This document shows, one piece after another, positions 11,431 through 20,365 of a DNA stretch of 64,000 bases (position 1 is its first letter; every line of letters starts with the position of its first letter). Source of the DNA: Sphingosinicella microcystinivorans (GTDB taxonomy: Bacteria > Pseudomonadota > Alphaproteobacteria > Sphingomonadales > Sphingomonadaceae); assembly GCF_003634215.1 (NCBI RefSeq), contig NZ_RBWX01000009.1:310001-374000 (forward strand). The letters run 5' to 3'. The translations under genes were made by a program, and so were the position numbers. The notes beneath the pieces are model-generated. The model was not told where the DNA came from and ran no database searches. It worked only from the letters and a program-made list of their open reading frames with translations.

Positions 11431-13043
11431 GGACGCGTCTCCGCCGCCGTATTGACCCCTGCCGCCTGCGGCTCGCCGATCTCGCCGACGCCCGCCAGCG
11501 CGCCATCATCCTTCAGCGTATCGAGGTGCATCAGGCGGCGGATGAACGGTGAAATCACCAGGAAGCCGACGCCCACCGCAATCGCGACCCAGCCGACATT
11601 CGAATAGACGCCGAGCACGACCTCTTTCGCTGCGCCCTCGCCGCCGCCGTGATCGGCACCGGTTGCCGCCGCGATCAGACCGGCAGCGAAGTTGCCCGCA
11701 GCGGACGCGAAAAACCACGTTCCCATGATCAAGCTGGCCATGTGGGAGGGCGCAAGCCGGTTCATCGCGCTGAGCCCGACGGGGGAGAGGCAAAGCTCTC
11801 CGGTGGTGTGCAGCAGGTAGATCAGAAAGATGTAGATGACCGGGGTCGGCACGCCGAGCCCGGCTGCCTCCGCGCCGGCCACCAGAATGAAAAAGCCCAC
11901 GCCGAGCTGGATCAGCCCGAGCCCGAACTTCGCCCCTGCGGACGGCTCCAGCCCCCGCCGGCCGAGCGCGATCCAAAGACCGGCGAACAGCGGTGCGAGC
12001 AGCACGATGTAGATGGCATTCAGGGACTGGAAAATCGCCGCCTTGACCTCGATGCCGAAAATCTCGCGGTTCACGTGGCGGTCGGTGAACAAATTGAGCG
12101 ACGATCCCGCCTGTTCGAAGAGCGACCAGAACAGGATCGAACCGAAGATGAGGACCATCACGGCGAAGATACGGTCCCGATCTTCGCGGGCGAGTTTCGC
12201 AACCGCCGTATAAAGCACGTAGCCGACGAGAATGGCGCCGGAGATACCCAGAATCAGTCCCACGAATTCCTGGAACTGGATCATCAGCCACACGAGGCCG
12301 ACCGCCAGGAAAGAAAGCGCGTAGAGCAGCCATTCGAACGAGATGCCGCCGACCCGCTGCGTCAGTTTTTGAGGTACGGGCGACTCGCCGCGACCCATGA
12401 GATAGGGCTTGCCCCAAACGAAGACCACGAGCCCCAGAAGCATCCCGAGCCCGGCCGCCCCGAAACCGTAGCTCCAGCCGTAGGTCTGCCCGAGATAACC
12501 CGCGATAATGGCGCCGATCGCGGCGCCCAAGTTGATGCCCATGTAAAAGATCGTATAGGCGCCGTCCCGTCGCACGTCGGTGCGCGGATAGAGCTGCCCG
12601 ACGATCACCGAGATGTTCGCCTTCAGAAAACCCGATCCAACGACGATGAAGGCGAGCGCCAGCCAGAAGACACTGATCGCAGTGCCGCCCTGGCCGCCAT
12701 CGCCCTCAACCGCCATCAGCAGGTGACCGAAGCTGAGAAGAACCGCGCCGAACAGCACCGCCTTGCGCTGTCCGAGCCAGCGATCCGCGAGATAACCGCC
12801 GATGACGGGCGTGATGTAGACGAGCGCCGTGTACGCGCCGTAGATCACCGACGCTTTCTGATCCGAGAACATCCAGTGCTGGACGAGGTAGAATATGAGC
12901 AGCGCCCGCATACCGTAGTAGGAGAAACGCTCCCACATTTCGGCGAAGAACAGCACGAAGAGGCCCTTGGGGTGTCCGAGGATCGTTCCCATGGAATCGC
13001 TGGCTGGAAGGGCGCCCGCGGCGGCCTCCGTCGGTTGAGTCAT
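11427..13043 (-). CDS. POT/PTR2 family peptide:proton symporter
   Basis: Inner-membrane proton-coupled di-/tripeptide importer of 538 residues. The proton-coupling motif EMWERFSYYGMRALLIFYL is in TM1, followed by the GGYLADRWLG loop, SGFLKANISVIVGQLY and YFPTR-type sites around PVIYIFLIYLLHTTGELCLSPVGLS, all typical of the family. Its stop overlaps the start of the lipoprotein amidohydrolase (ATGA), which strongly ties transport to hydrolysis. First gene of a probable five-gene unit ending at 7223. A second POT gene occurs at 39809-41173. Confidence 0.93.
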   Translation of the reverse strand: MTQPTEAAAGALPASDSMGTILGHPKGLFVLFFAEMWERFSYYGMRALLIFYLVQHWMFSDQKASVIYGAYTALVYITPVIGGYLADRWLGQRKAVLFGAVLLSFGHLLMAVEGDGGQGGTAISVFWLALAFIVVGSGFLKANISVIVGQLYPRTDVRRDGAYTIFYMGINLGAAIGAIIAGYLGQTYGWSYGFGAAGLGMLLGLVVFVWGKPYLMGRGESPVPQKLTQRVGGISFEWLLYALSFLAVGLVWLMIQFQEFVGLILGISGAILVGYVLYTAVAKLAREDRDRIFAVMVLIFGSILFWSLFEQAGSSLNLFTDRHVNREIFGIEVKAAIFQSLNAIYIVLLAPLFAGLWIALGRRGLEPSAGAKFGLGLIQLGVGFFILVAGAEAAGLGVPTPVIYIFLIYLLHTTGELCLSPVGLSAMNRLAPSHMASLIMGTWFFASAAGNFAAGLIAAATGADHGGGEGAAKEVVLGVYSNVGWVAIAVGVGFLVISPFIRRLMHLDTLKDDGALAGVGEIGEPQAAGVNTAAETRP

Positions 13044-13279
13044 TGGCTTTCGGACCCTTTTCCCTTGCGGCGACCCGGACGCTGCCGCGTCGCTCTCCCA
13101 AGACGCGAGACTAGCCCCGCATCAGACGCATTGAAAGAATGTTTCGGCAACCCGGACCGGGTTCCTCGGCCAGCGCTTTTTGACAGTGCACGCCCAAAGC
13201 GCCGCGCTCCGCCGGACGGCGACAACAGATGGACCCGGCAGATGGAACAGCTATGCTGCGTTCAACCGGCCGAGACCCT

Positions 13280-13780
13280 ATGATGATACGCGCACTTATC
13301 GCCGTCACTCTTGCCCTCGCTGCCCCTGCCGCGGCGCAGAACACCCGTTCGCTGGACGGCGGCGTTTCGCCGCCTGCCTCCATCGATCAGCTCGCCTGGC
13401 TTGCAGGAAGCTGGGTCGGCACCGGAATGGGCGCCGAGGTGACGGAGACCTATTCCGCGCCGCTCGGCGGCAGGATCACGGGTCATTTCGCCATGGCCGA
13501 CGGCAAGGGCGGTATCGCATTTACCGAAATCGTGGACTACGTCCCCGTCGGCCGGTCGCTCGCCTATCGCGTACGCCATTTCAACCCGGACATGACCGGC
13601 TGGGAAGATCAAACAGGCAAACCTGTCGTGTTCCCGCTGGTGGCCATAGAGAAAGACCGCTGGTTCTTCGACGGCATGACTATAGAACGCACCGGCCCGG
13701 ACGCGCTCGTCATGTGGGTGAAAATCGACGGAAAAGACGGCGCGAAAGAGATCCCTTTCCGCTTCTCCCGCCAGCGCTGA
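13280..13780 (+). CDS. Exported DUF6265-type protein
   Basis: A 166-residue protein with a signal peptide ending in AAPAAAQ, then the motif IDQLAWLAGSWVG that marks the lipocalin-like DUF6265 group, and alternating strands typical of a small beta-barrel (GRITGHFAMADG, EIVDYVPVGRSLAYRVRHF). Function is unknown; periplasmic ligand binding is a guess from the fold. Two adjacent ATG codons (13280, 13283) are possible starts. The frame is open further back to 13229, but that part is not signal-like. It is divergent from the POT gene and ends 22 bases from the convergent TonB receptor. Confidence 0.75.
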   Translation: MMIRALIAVTLALAAPAAAQNTRSLDGGVSPPASIDQLAWLAGSWVGTGMGAEVTETYSAPLGGRITGHFAMADGKGGIAFTEIVDYVPVGRSLAYRVRHFNPDMTGWEDQTGKPVVFPLVAIEKDRWFFDGMTIERTGPDALVMWVKIDGKDGAKEIPFRFSRQR

Positions 13781-13802
13781 ACGCGGCGCGCTTCGCCTGA
13801 AT

Positions 13803-15839
13803 TCAGCGTCCGGGGCGCCAGCGGATGCCGACCCAGAGCGTGCGCGGCTGGCCGCGATCGATGATGCCGTCGCTGGTGCGCCCGGCATCGACATTCGCAT
13901 CGGCAAGATTTTCGGCGGCGAAGCGCAGCGACAGGCCTTGCCCGAGGGGCGCTTCGGCGAACGCATCGAGCGTGAAGGCTTCGTCCAGACGGAGCGTCTG
14001 CAGATCGTCCTCGTAGCGCGCACCGTCGTAGCGGGCACTGATACCGGCACTCCAGCCGTCCGCGCGCCAGCTTGCCGACGCGCTCGCCTGGTGCTTCGGG
14101 GTCTGCGCGGGACGCATCCCATCAAGCGCGGCAGACACGCCGCTTGCCTCAACGGCCGCGTCGGTGAACGCATAGGAGAGGCCGAACGACCAGCGCCCGA
14201 GATCGAGGCCCGCATTCGCTTCGATGCCCCACGCCTCGATTGCATCGAGGTTCAGCCTCTGGCGATACGCGCCCGCGACAAAACCGACACCCGGAAACGT
14301 ACCTGGCCCCTGCCCGAGCGTGACGTTGCCGATCGCGTTCTTGGCGCGGTTGTAGAAGACCGTGGCGGAGAGGTGCGCGGTGCTGAGCGGGCGGTAATCG
14401 AATCCCGCCTCGATGCCACGCAGACGTTCGGGCTTCAGAGCCGCGTTCGCGGCTGTCGCATCCGCGCCGACACGGAACGGCCGGTACAGCTCGTTGAGCG
14501 TGGGCACGCGGAAGCCGAGATACCCGGCGGTGCGCAGCGTGAGCGCGGGGGTCGCCGAAAACGCAAGGCCGAGACGCCCGCTAGGCTCCGTGCCTGAGCG
14601 CTTGGCGAAGTCCGTGTCCGTAAGCACCGCGCCCGTCAACTGACGCTCGTTGAGATGCCCGTTCGTGAGCGACCAGCGATCGACACGGACGCCGCCCGTG
14701 AGCAGCAGCGCATCGGTAAGCCGCCAATCGTCTTCAATGAAAACACCGTAAACATTGCTGTCTCCGCCCGCTTCGCGCGTCCGCGTGAAGACACCGGCGA
14801 CAGGCGTGTAGAACTCCTTCGTCTCCCCGGTCGCGCCGCGCCAATCGGCACCAAGGCGCAGGGCATGTGCGCCAAGCGTGGGGCGGATTTCCACCTTCGC
14901 GCCGTAGCCGGTCGCCGGGACCGCATACTGGTCGAGCGTCGGGAAGGCCGCGTTGCGCCCCGCCTCGATCCGGGCGAAGCGGGAGGAGAAGTCGCGCGTT
15001 TGCAGATAGGCACCGGCTTCCCACGGCAGCGCACCGCGCGACACCAGCCGCACGCTCGCATCGGCGCCGCTGTTCGACGAATCGACGATCTCGATGCCGC
15101 GCACGCGGTCGTCGGCGAACGCCGCGCCGCGCACCTGAAGCTCAGTCTGTTCGCCCACCGGCACGACGAAGCGCACCGCGCCGCCGTATTGCTCGTAGGA
15201 GGCCGGGATATCGATGGCCCCGCGCTGCGAGCGCTTGAGGAGATGGAAACCGTCGCCGCGATCGTATCCGGCATCGAGCGCGATGAAGCCGCCGCCAAGC
15301 GGGACAGTCGCGCCCGCATAGGCCGCGACCGAATCGCGGCTGCCGTAGTCGATGCCGACGACAGGCGCGCGCTCCCGCCCCGCGCTCGACAGCTCGATGA
15401 CGCCGGTGAGCGCGCCCGCGCCGAACGCTCCGGCGCCGCCACCCGTGGTGATACGCACCGAGGAGAGGCCTTCGGGCCGGATCGCGGGCCACGGTATCCA
15501 GCCCGCGAACGGATCGGCAACGGGCACGCCGTCGAGCAGGACCAGCGCGCGGCTCGAAGCGTTGCCGCCGATGCCGCGAAGTTGCGCGCCTTGGCTCGTC
15601 GGGTTTGCAGAGCGGCTGTCCGTCCGGCGGAACATCTGGAAACCGGAGGTCGCCTCCAGCGCTGTCTCAAGGCCGCCGAGACCATCCTGCAGCGCCGCGC
15701 CATCGACGACCTGCACGGCATAGGCCTGTGTCCCCAGCGGCTGCTCGAGCGCATGACCCGTGACAACGATCGTGTCATCGGCAAACGCAGGATGCGCGAG
15801 GACGGCAGAGGCGAGCAAAAGGCAAAAACGATACGGCAA
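13803..15839 (-). CDS. TonB-dependent outer-membrane receptor
   Basis: Outer-membrane barrel for energy-dependent uptake, 678 residues from a TTG at 15839. It has a signal peptide (to HPAFA), a TonB-box-like DTIVVTG right after it, a plug domain with LRGIGGNASSRALVLLDGVPVADP, and the TonB-dependent barrel with FRVPTLNELYRPFRVG and a terminal aromatic-rich strand ending LWVGIRWRPGR. The plug resembles the BtuB/colicin I group, but no cobalamin riboswitch box is present upstream. The start is uncertain since no ATG fits the signal peptide; the open frame continues to 16340 antisense to the nitroreductase. The substrate is not deducible. Confidence 0.88.
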   Translation of the reverse strand: MPYRFCLLLASAVLAHPAFADDTIVVTGHALEQPLGTQAYAVQVVDGAALQDGLGGLETALEATSGFQMFRRTDSRSANPTSQGAQLRGIGGNASSRALVLLDGVPVADPFAGWIPWPAIRPEGLSSVRITTGGGAGAFGAGALTGVIELSSAGRERAPVVGIDYGSRDSVAAYAGATVPLGGGFIALDAGYDRGDGFHLLKRSQRGAIDIPASYEQYGGAVRFVVPVGEQTELQVRGAAFADDRVRGIEIVDSSNSGADASVRLVSRGALPWEAGAYLQTRDFSSRFARIEAGRNAAFPTLDQYAVPATGYGAKVEIRPTLGAHALRLGADWRGATGETKEFYTPVAGVFTRTREAGGDSNVYGVFIEDDWRLTDALLLTGGVRVDRWSLTNGHLNERQLTGAVLTDTDFAKRSGTEPSGRLGLAFSATPALTLRTAGYLGFRVPTLNELYRPFRVGADATAANAALKPERLRGIEAGFDYRPLSTAHLSATVFYNRAKNAIGNVTLGQGPGTFPGVGFVAGAYRQRLNLDAIEAWGIEANAGLDLGRWSFGLSYAFTDAAVEASGVSAALDGMRPAQTPKHQASASASWRADGWSAGISARYDGARYEDDLQTLRLDEAFTLDAFAEAPLGQGLSLRFAAENLADANVDAGRTSDGIIDRGQPRTLWVGIRWRPGR

Positions 15840-15938
15840 AATGGCGACCTGACTTTCTTTTCCGGAGGCGCTTCTGCTAGCGAGCGCTCTCCCGCCGGGC
15901 AACGGCCTATTGGCGAACGACAAGAAGGCAAACGATTC

Positions 15939-16526
15939 GTGACCGCGTTCAACGACCGCACCACCCCCATGTCGCTGCTTCTCTCGCGCCGTTCCGGCAA
16001 GGCGCGCGACATGATCGCGCCCGGCCCCGACGACGCGCAGCTGCAGCGCATCCTGACCGCGGCGGCGCGTGTGCCCGATCACGGCAAGCTTGCGCCGTGG
16101 CGCTTCGTGATCGTGCCGGAAAGCGAGCGCGACGCGCTCTCCGGGGCGCTGGACGCGATCTATGTGACCGAGAAACCGGAAGCCGGACGCATCGAACGCG
16201 AGGCGATCCGCGACTTCGCGCGGCAGGCGCCCACGCTGGTCGTCACGCTCTTCCGCCCCAAACCGGAATCGCACATCCCGCTCGCCGAACAGGCGGCGTC
16301 GGCCGCCGCCGCGACAATGACGCTCGCGCACGCCGCGCACGCCGAGGGCTTTGCCTCGTGCTGGCTGACGGGCTGGGCGGCCTATTCGGAAAGCGTGACG
16401 CGGCTGTTCGGCGAACCCGGCGACAGCATTGTCGGCTTCATGTTTCTGGGCACACCGGCGAAACCGCTGGAAGAGCGTCCACGCCCCGCCCTCGAAGACA
16501 TCGTGAGCGTGTGGAGCGCCGCCTAG
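15939..16526 (+). CDS. Nitroreductase, YdjA-like
   Basis: FMN-dependent NAD(P)H oxidoreductase of 195 residues. The N-terminus (MSLLLSRRSGKARDM), PDHGKLAPWRFVIV and the C-terminal GFASCWLTGWAAYSE and FMFLGTPA are characteristic of the small YdjA subgroup. The GTG at 15939 follows AGAAGG after about 11 bases; an ATG at 15969 is the alternative. It diverges from the TonB receptor across a 99-base gap and precedes the GntR regulator, but the physiological substrate is unknown. Confidence 0.88.
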   Translation: MTAFNDRTTPMSLLLSRRSGKARDMIAPGPDDAQLQRILTAAARVPDHGKLAPWRFVIVPESERDALSGALDAIYVTEKPEAGRIEREAIRDFARQAPTLVVTLFRPKPESHIPLAEQAASAAAATMTLAHAAHAEGFASCWLTGWAAYSESVTRLFGEPGDSIVGFMFLGTPAKPLEERPRPALEDIVSVWSAA

Positions 16527-16540
16527 CCGCGCCCTGCGGG

Positions 16541-16576
16541 TTGACCGTAGTAGTGTCTTATGGTTTTATAACACTA
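16541..16576 (+). promoter_or_regulatory. Promoter and palindromic operator of the GntR gene
   Basis: TTGACC at 16541-16546 is a good -35. AT-rich -10-like hexamers TTTATA (16565-16570) or TATAAC (16567-16572) follow after 18 to 20 bases. TAGTGT (16551-16556) and ACACTA (16571-16576) form a perfect inverted repeat with a 14-base spacer whose last base is the A of the start codon. A transcript from this promoter would have almost no leader, and bound regulator would cover the promoter. Confidence 0.6.
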
Positions 16577-16923
16577 TGTGGCAAACGACGCGTCCGATCT
16601 ATGTACAGATTCGCGATCTGATCGCGGCTGCGATTATTGACGGCCAGTACGGCGTCGGGGATTCGCTGCCTTCGGTGCGTGCGCTCGCGGCAGAGCAGCA
16701 GGTCAATCCGCTTACCGTCTCCAAAGCCTATCAGGAGCTGCAGAACGCCGGGCTCGTCTCGGCACGGCGTGGGCTCGGCCTGTTTGTGGAGCCGGGCGCA
16801 CGGGAGCGGCTGGTGGCGGAGGAACGGAAGCAGTTCCTGACACACGAGTGGCCGGCGATCCGTCGCCACATCGACCGGCTTGGCTTGAAACCCGCGGAGC
16901 TCTTCGATACCGCGGATGCGTGA
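16576..16923 (+). CDS. GntR family regulator, YtrA-like short type
   Basis: A 115-residue repressor-type protein with an N-terminal winged helix (IYVQIRDLIAAAIIDGQYGVG, LPSVRALAAEQQVNPLTVSKAYQELQNAGLV, RRGLGLFV) and only a short C-terminal dimerisation tail of about 40 residues, the YtrA layout. Such regulators usually sit beside an ABC transporter and control it; here the partner is cysQ, whose GTG overlaps this stop (GTGA). A palindrome TAGTGT-N14-ACACTA touches the start codon, suggesting autoregulation. No Shine-Dalgarno sequence is visible. Confidence 0.9.
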   Translation: MWQTTRPIYVQIRDLIAAAIIDGQYGVGDSLPSVRALAAEQQVNPLTVSKAYQELQNAGLVSARRGLGLFVEPGARERLVAEERKQFLTHEWPAIRRHIDRLGLKPAELFDTADA

Positions 16924-17705
16924 CACGCTCTTTTCTTGACGCGCTGCTCCCGGTGATCCGGGACGCGGCAACCCTCATCGAACAAATCCGCGAAACGGGC
17001 GCCGCATCGCGCACCAAGGCCGACCGCTCGCCCGTGACCGAGGCGGACGAACGCGCCGAAGCGCTGATCGTCGCGGCGCTCCAGCGGATCGATCCCGAAA
17101 CGCAGATCGTTGGCGAGGAAGCCTGCGAGGCGGACGGCAAGCCCGCCATCGCCGATCGCTTCTGGCTGATCGACCCTCTCGACGGCACCAAGAGCTTCCT
17201 CGACGGTGGGGCGGACTATTCCGTGAACATCGGCCTGATCGACAATGGCGCGCCGGTCTTCGGCATGGTGATGGCGCCGCGCACGGGCACGATCTGGGCG
17301 GGGATCGTCGGCGACGGCGCTTGGCGCTTCGATGGCGACGCGAAGACCGCGATCCGCTGCCGGGCGCTGCCTGCACGGCCCGTTGTCGTAACCAGCCGCT
17401 CGCACAACGACGACCGCACGATGGCCTATGTCGCGCGCATTCCGGGCGCGGATGTGAAGCCGAGCGGGTCGTCGCTGAAGTTCTGCATGATCGCCGACGG
17501 TGAGGCAGACGTGTATCCGCGTTTCGGGCCAACATCGGAGTGGGACACCGCCGCCGCGCACGCGGTGCTGCTTGCAGCGGGGGGCGCGATGGTCGATGCG
17601 GCGGGCTCGCCGTTCCGCTACGGCAAAGCGGATTATCTGAACGGGCCGTTCCTCGCGTGGGGCGACCCCGCCGCCTACGCCGCGCTGCCTTCGATCACCG
17701 AATAG
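16920..17705 (+). CDS. cysQ: 3'(2'),5'-bisphosphate nucleotidase
   Basis: Hydrolyses 3'-phosphoadenosine 5'-phosphate to AMP, removing the by-product of PAPS-dependent sulfate reduction. The 261-residue inositol-phosphatase-fold protein shows the metal-binding set GEEAC (Glu), WLIDPLDGTKSFLDG (Asp, Asp) and SEWDTAAAHAVLLAAGG (Asp). Start GTG at 16920 overlaps the GntR stop, so it is translationally coupled to the regulator. Its 3' end overlaps the convergent helical-repeat gene by 31 bases. The sulfate reduction operon is 40 kb away in this window. Confidence 0.92.
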   Translation: MTRSFLDALLPVIRDAATLIEQIRETGAASRTKADRSPVTEADERAEALIVAALQRIDPETQIVGEEACEADGKPAIADRFWLIDPLDGTKSFLDGGADYSVNIGLIDNGAPVFGMVMAPRTGTIWAGIVGDGAWRFDGDAKTAIRCRALPARPVVVTSRSHNDDRTMAYVARIPGADVKPSGSSLKFCMIADGEADVYPRFGPTSEWDTAAAHAVLLAAGGAMVDAAGSPFRYGKADYLNGPFLAWGDPAAYAALPSITE

Positions 17706-19294
17706 GCCGACACCGTTTCCGTGACGGCCGCGAGAACGCGCGGATCGCGCGGGGCGTTCACAAGGGCTTCGAGCGCCCGGCCCGCTTGCCCCCGCATCGT
17801 GCGGTAGCGCCGTTCCAGACTGCGGAGCCGGACGCGATCGTCCTGCCGGGCGGCGGCGACGGCGACGCGGAGGATCAGGCCTGCGTCCTGCGTGGACACA
17901 GCGCCTTCGGGCAGGAAGGGTTCGAGACCGGCGATCACCACAGGCCATTCCCCCAGCGTCCACGCGGCTTCGGCGCGCAGAATGTCGGCGTTCCGGCCTT
18001 CAATTCCGGCAAGAAGGGCCCCGGCTTCGGCAGCGCTGCCGGTGCGGATGCGCGCGGCGGCTTCCACCTGCCGGCGTCGCAGATCGAGATCGGCGGGGAG
18101 CGCGGCACGTGTTTCGGCGAGGACGGTGAGCGCCCGCTGCGGATTGCCGCTTGCCACGAGGAGTTCGGCGAGCCGCACCGCGACGCTTGCCCGCGCCGTA
18201 CCTTCGAGGCGATGCGCGACCTGATGATCGAGGAGGCGCGCAGCCTCCGCGGTGCGGCCCACCGCAGCGAGCCGCTCGGCGAGACGGCGGATCAGGGCAT
18301 CAGCCTCCGGGCCTTGCGGCGCATAATCGGGATAGGTGCCGAACAGCGCGACGGCCTCATCCGGCGGCACGTCCGCGACGACAGCCGCGAACCGCTTCGA
18401 AAGACCCTGCCGAAGTCCCGGCGCATCGCCCGCGACAGCGCTCCATGCCGCGAAGGCACCGGGGACATCCCCGGAGGCATCCCGAAACTTGCCGAGCGCC
18501 ATCAACAGATCGCGCTCGGCAGCACCGCCGCGCCAGACGTTGTCGAGGCTCTCCATATGCGCAAGCGCGGCTTTCGGGGTGAGGCGCCCGGCCGCGACCT
18601 CGATTTCTGTGGCCGCAACCTCGGCGCGCAGCGCGGCGATCGGGTTCGGACCTGCCGCAGCGCGGCGGAAATGCCCGAGCGCTGCCGGCGCATCGCCGCG
18701 CAGCGTGACGCCCCGCCAATATTCGGCCTCGCCCTGCTGGACCGGAGACAGCCCCTCCATCCCGCGCAGCACCGCCGCAGCCGCGTCCATGTCCCCCGCC
18801 TCCGCGTAGGTGCGAACAGCGGGCATCAGATAGGCCGCGCGCGCGCCAGCGGGCAGTGCCGCAAGCGCGGGCCCGGCGCAGCGATGCGCGGCGGCAACCC
18901 CGGCGCGGTCGCGCAGCCGCCCCGACGCGGCGAGGCGCTGTAGGCAGGCGGCAGCGACTTCGGCAAGCGCCGGCGTATCGAGCGCTGCCAGCGCCTTTTC
19001 GGGAGCGCCAAGCGCGTTCAACACTTCGGCGCGCAGCAGACGAAACGCAGCCATTTGGGCGCGGCGCGGCGAATCGGCGGCAAGCACGCCGAGCACGCCT
19101 TCCGCCTCTGCATAAAGACCGGCCGCGGCATAGTCCTGCGCGAGCCGCCAGCGCCGTTCGGGGCGCTCCGCATCAGGCGCGACGCTGAGCGCCTGCAGCG
19201 CGGCGCGCACGTTCGGCGCGTCTCCCGACACGGGCGCGGGGATCGCCAGCGCGAGCATAGCGAACAGCAGCAAACGTCGGGGTACACGGCGCAT
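17675..19294 (-). CDS. Exported helical-repeat (TPR-like) protein, flagellar neighbourhood
   Basis: A 539-residue protein of unknown function. It has a signal peptide (MRRVPRRLLLFAMLALAIPAPVSG) and then almost pure Ala/Leu/Arg-rich helix pairs at roughly 35-residue spacing (for instance RRWRLAQDYAAAGLYAEAEGVL, RLAERLAAVGRTAEAARLL, RLAELLVASGNPQRALTVL), resembling degenerate TPR repeats. It starts 3 bases after fliM ends, so it belongs to the fliL-fliM transcript. A periplasmic scaffold linked to the motor is a reasonable guess, not shown. Its 3' end overlaps cysQ by 31 bases. Confidence 0.75.
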   Translation of the reverse strand: MRRVPRRLLLFAMLALAIPAPVSGDAPNVRAALQALSVAPDAERPERRWRLAQDYAAAGLYAEAEGVLGVLAADSPRRAQMAAFRLLRAEVLNALGAPEKALAALDTPALAEVAAACLQRLAASGRLRDRAGVAAAHRCAGPALAALPAGARAAYLMPAVRTYAEAGDMDAAAAVLRGMEGLSPVQQGEAEYWRGVTLRGDAPAALGHFRRAAAGPNPIAALRAEVAATEIEVAAGRLTPKAALAHMESLDNVWRGGAAERDLLMALGKFRDASGDVPGAFAAWSAVAGDAPGLRQGLSKRFAAVVADVPPDEAVALFGTYPDYAPQGPEADALIRRLAERLAAVGRTAEAARLLDHQVAHRLEGTARASVAVRLAELLVASGNPQRALTVLAETRAALPADLDLRRRQVEAAARIRTGSAAEAGALLAGIEGRNADILRAEAAWTLGEWPVVIAGLEPFLPEGAVSTQDAGLILRVAVAAARQDDRVRLRSLERRYRTMRGQAGRALEALVNAPRDPRVLAAVTETVSAYSVIEGSAA

Positions 19295-19297
19295 GGC

Positions 19298-20365
19298 CTA
19301 ATCCTCGCCGCGCAGGCGGAACGTCTTTCCGGGCTGGGGTTCGGTTTCCCGGTCGGTGAGCCGCACCGCCACCTGATTGCCGGAGCGACCCATGCGGCCA
19401 TGCCCGATCGTGCGCCCGCCGCAGCGCAGCGCGACCGGGTGCTCCTCGCGCGTGCCGAAAAGCAGCGTCTGGCCGGGCTTGAAACCCATCACCTCGGCAA
19501 GGGTCATCTGCTGCTCGCCGAGAACCGCTTCGACCTCGACGCGGGCGCGCTGAAGCTCCGACGCCAGATGCCGTTCCCATATTCTGTCGCGGCCGAACGT
19601 CTCGCCCGTGAAACGCTGAAGGAGCAAAGCGCGCACCGGCTCCAGCGTCGCATGGGGGATCACGAGATCAAGGAGCCCGCCGCGCTCATCGACCTCGATG
19701 CGGAAGCGGGCGTTGACGGCGATGCTGGTGGGACGCGCGATCCCGGCGAAGCGCGGGTTGGTTTCGATCCGGTCACGCACGAACCCGACCGAAGCTAGCG
19801 GGGCGAAGGCGGCGCCGAGATCGTTCAGCACGACATCGACGAGGCGGGTGACGAGTTTCGTTTCGATCGCCGTGAACCCCCGCCCGCCGATCCGTGCCGG
19901 GGGCACGCCGCGACGCCCGCCGAGCAGTACGTCGACCATCGCGAAGGCGAGGTCCGGGCGGACGATGAGCAGCGCCGAATTGTCCCAAGCGCGCGCCTGC
20001 GCGACACTGATCAGAGACGGCCGCGGGAGGTCGTTCAGGAAGGCGCCGAAACGCACGGGAGCAACCGCTTCGACGGAGACAGCGATCGTATCGGAGGTGA
20101 GGCTGCGGAGGCTTGCCGTCATCAGCCTGACGAGGCGATCGAAGACCACATCGAGCATCGGCAGTCGCTCAGTGGAAACGAGACCGGCGTTGATGATGGC
20201 GTCGATGCCTACCTGATCGGAGGCCGGTATCCCGCGCGGCGTTTCGCGCGCGTGTGCCGCCTGCTGCGCGGTGCGCTGCATCTGGTCCCGCGTCAGCGCC
20301 CACTCTGCCTCGATATCGTCGCGAAGCCAGGCTTCGGGGTCGAACTTCATACTGCGGCTGGTCAT
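19298..20365 (-). CDS. fliM: Flagellar motor switch protein FliM
   Basis: Part of the cytoplasmic C-ring that sets rotation direction. The 355-residue protein has the FliM middle domain (from about residue 60: LPMLDVVFDRLVRLMTASLRS, LLGGRRGVPP, FTAIETKLVTRLVDVVLNDL) and the C-terminal SpoA/FliN-like domain (ELQRARVEVEAVLGEQQMTLAEVMGFKPGQTLLF). The extreme N-terminus lacks the LSQxEIDxLL motif that docks phosphorylated CheY in other FliM proteins. The ATG overlaps the fliL stop (ATGA). No other C-ring or export genes are in the window. Confidence 0.93.
   Translation of the reverse strand: MTSRSMKFDPEAWLRDDIEAEWALTRDQMQRTAQQAAHARETPRGIPASDQVGIDAIINAGLVSTERLPMLDVVFDRLVRLMTASLRSLTSDTIAVSVEAVAPVRFGAFLNDLPRPSLISVAQARAWDNSALLIVRPDLAFAMVDVLLGGRRGVPPARIGGRGFTAIETKLVTRLVDVVLNDLGAAFAPLASVGFVRDRIETNPRFAGIARPTSIAVNARFRIEVDERGGLLDLVIPHATLEPVRALLLQRFTGETFGRDRIWERHLASELQRARVEVEAVLGEQQMTLAEVMGFKPGQTLLFGTREEHPVALRCGGRTIGHGRMGRSGNQVAVRLTDRETEPQPGKTFRLRGED

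Noticed and set aside
15840-15938. Cobalamin riboswitch before the TonB receptor
   Set aside because: The leader is under 100 bases and lacks the conserved GCCACTG box; receptor type alone is not enough.
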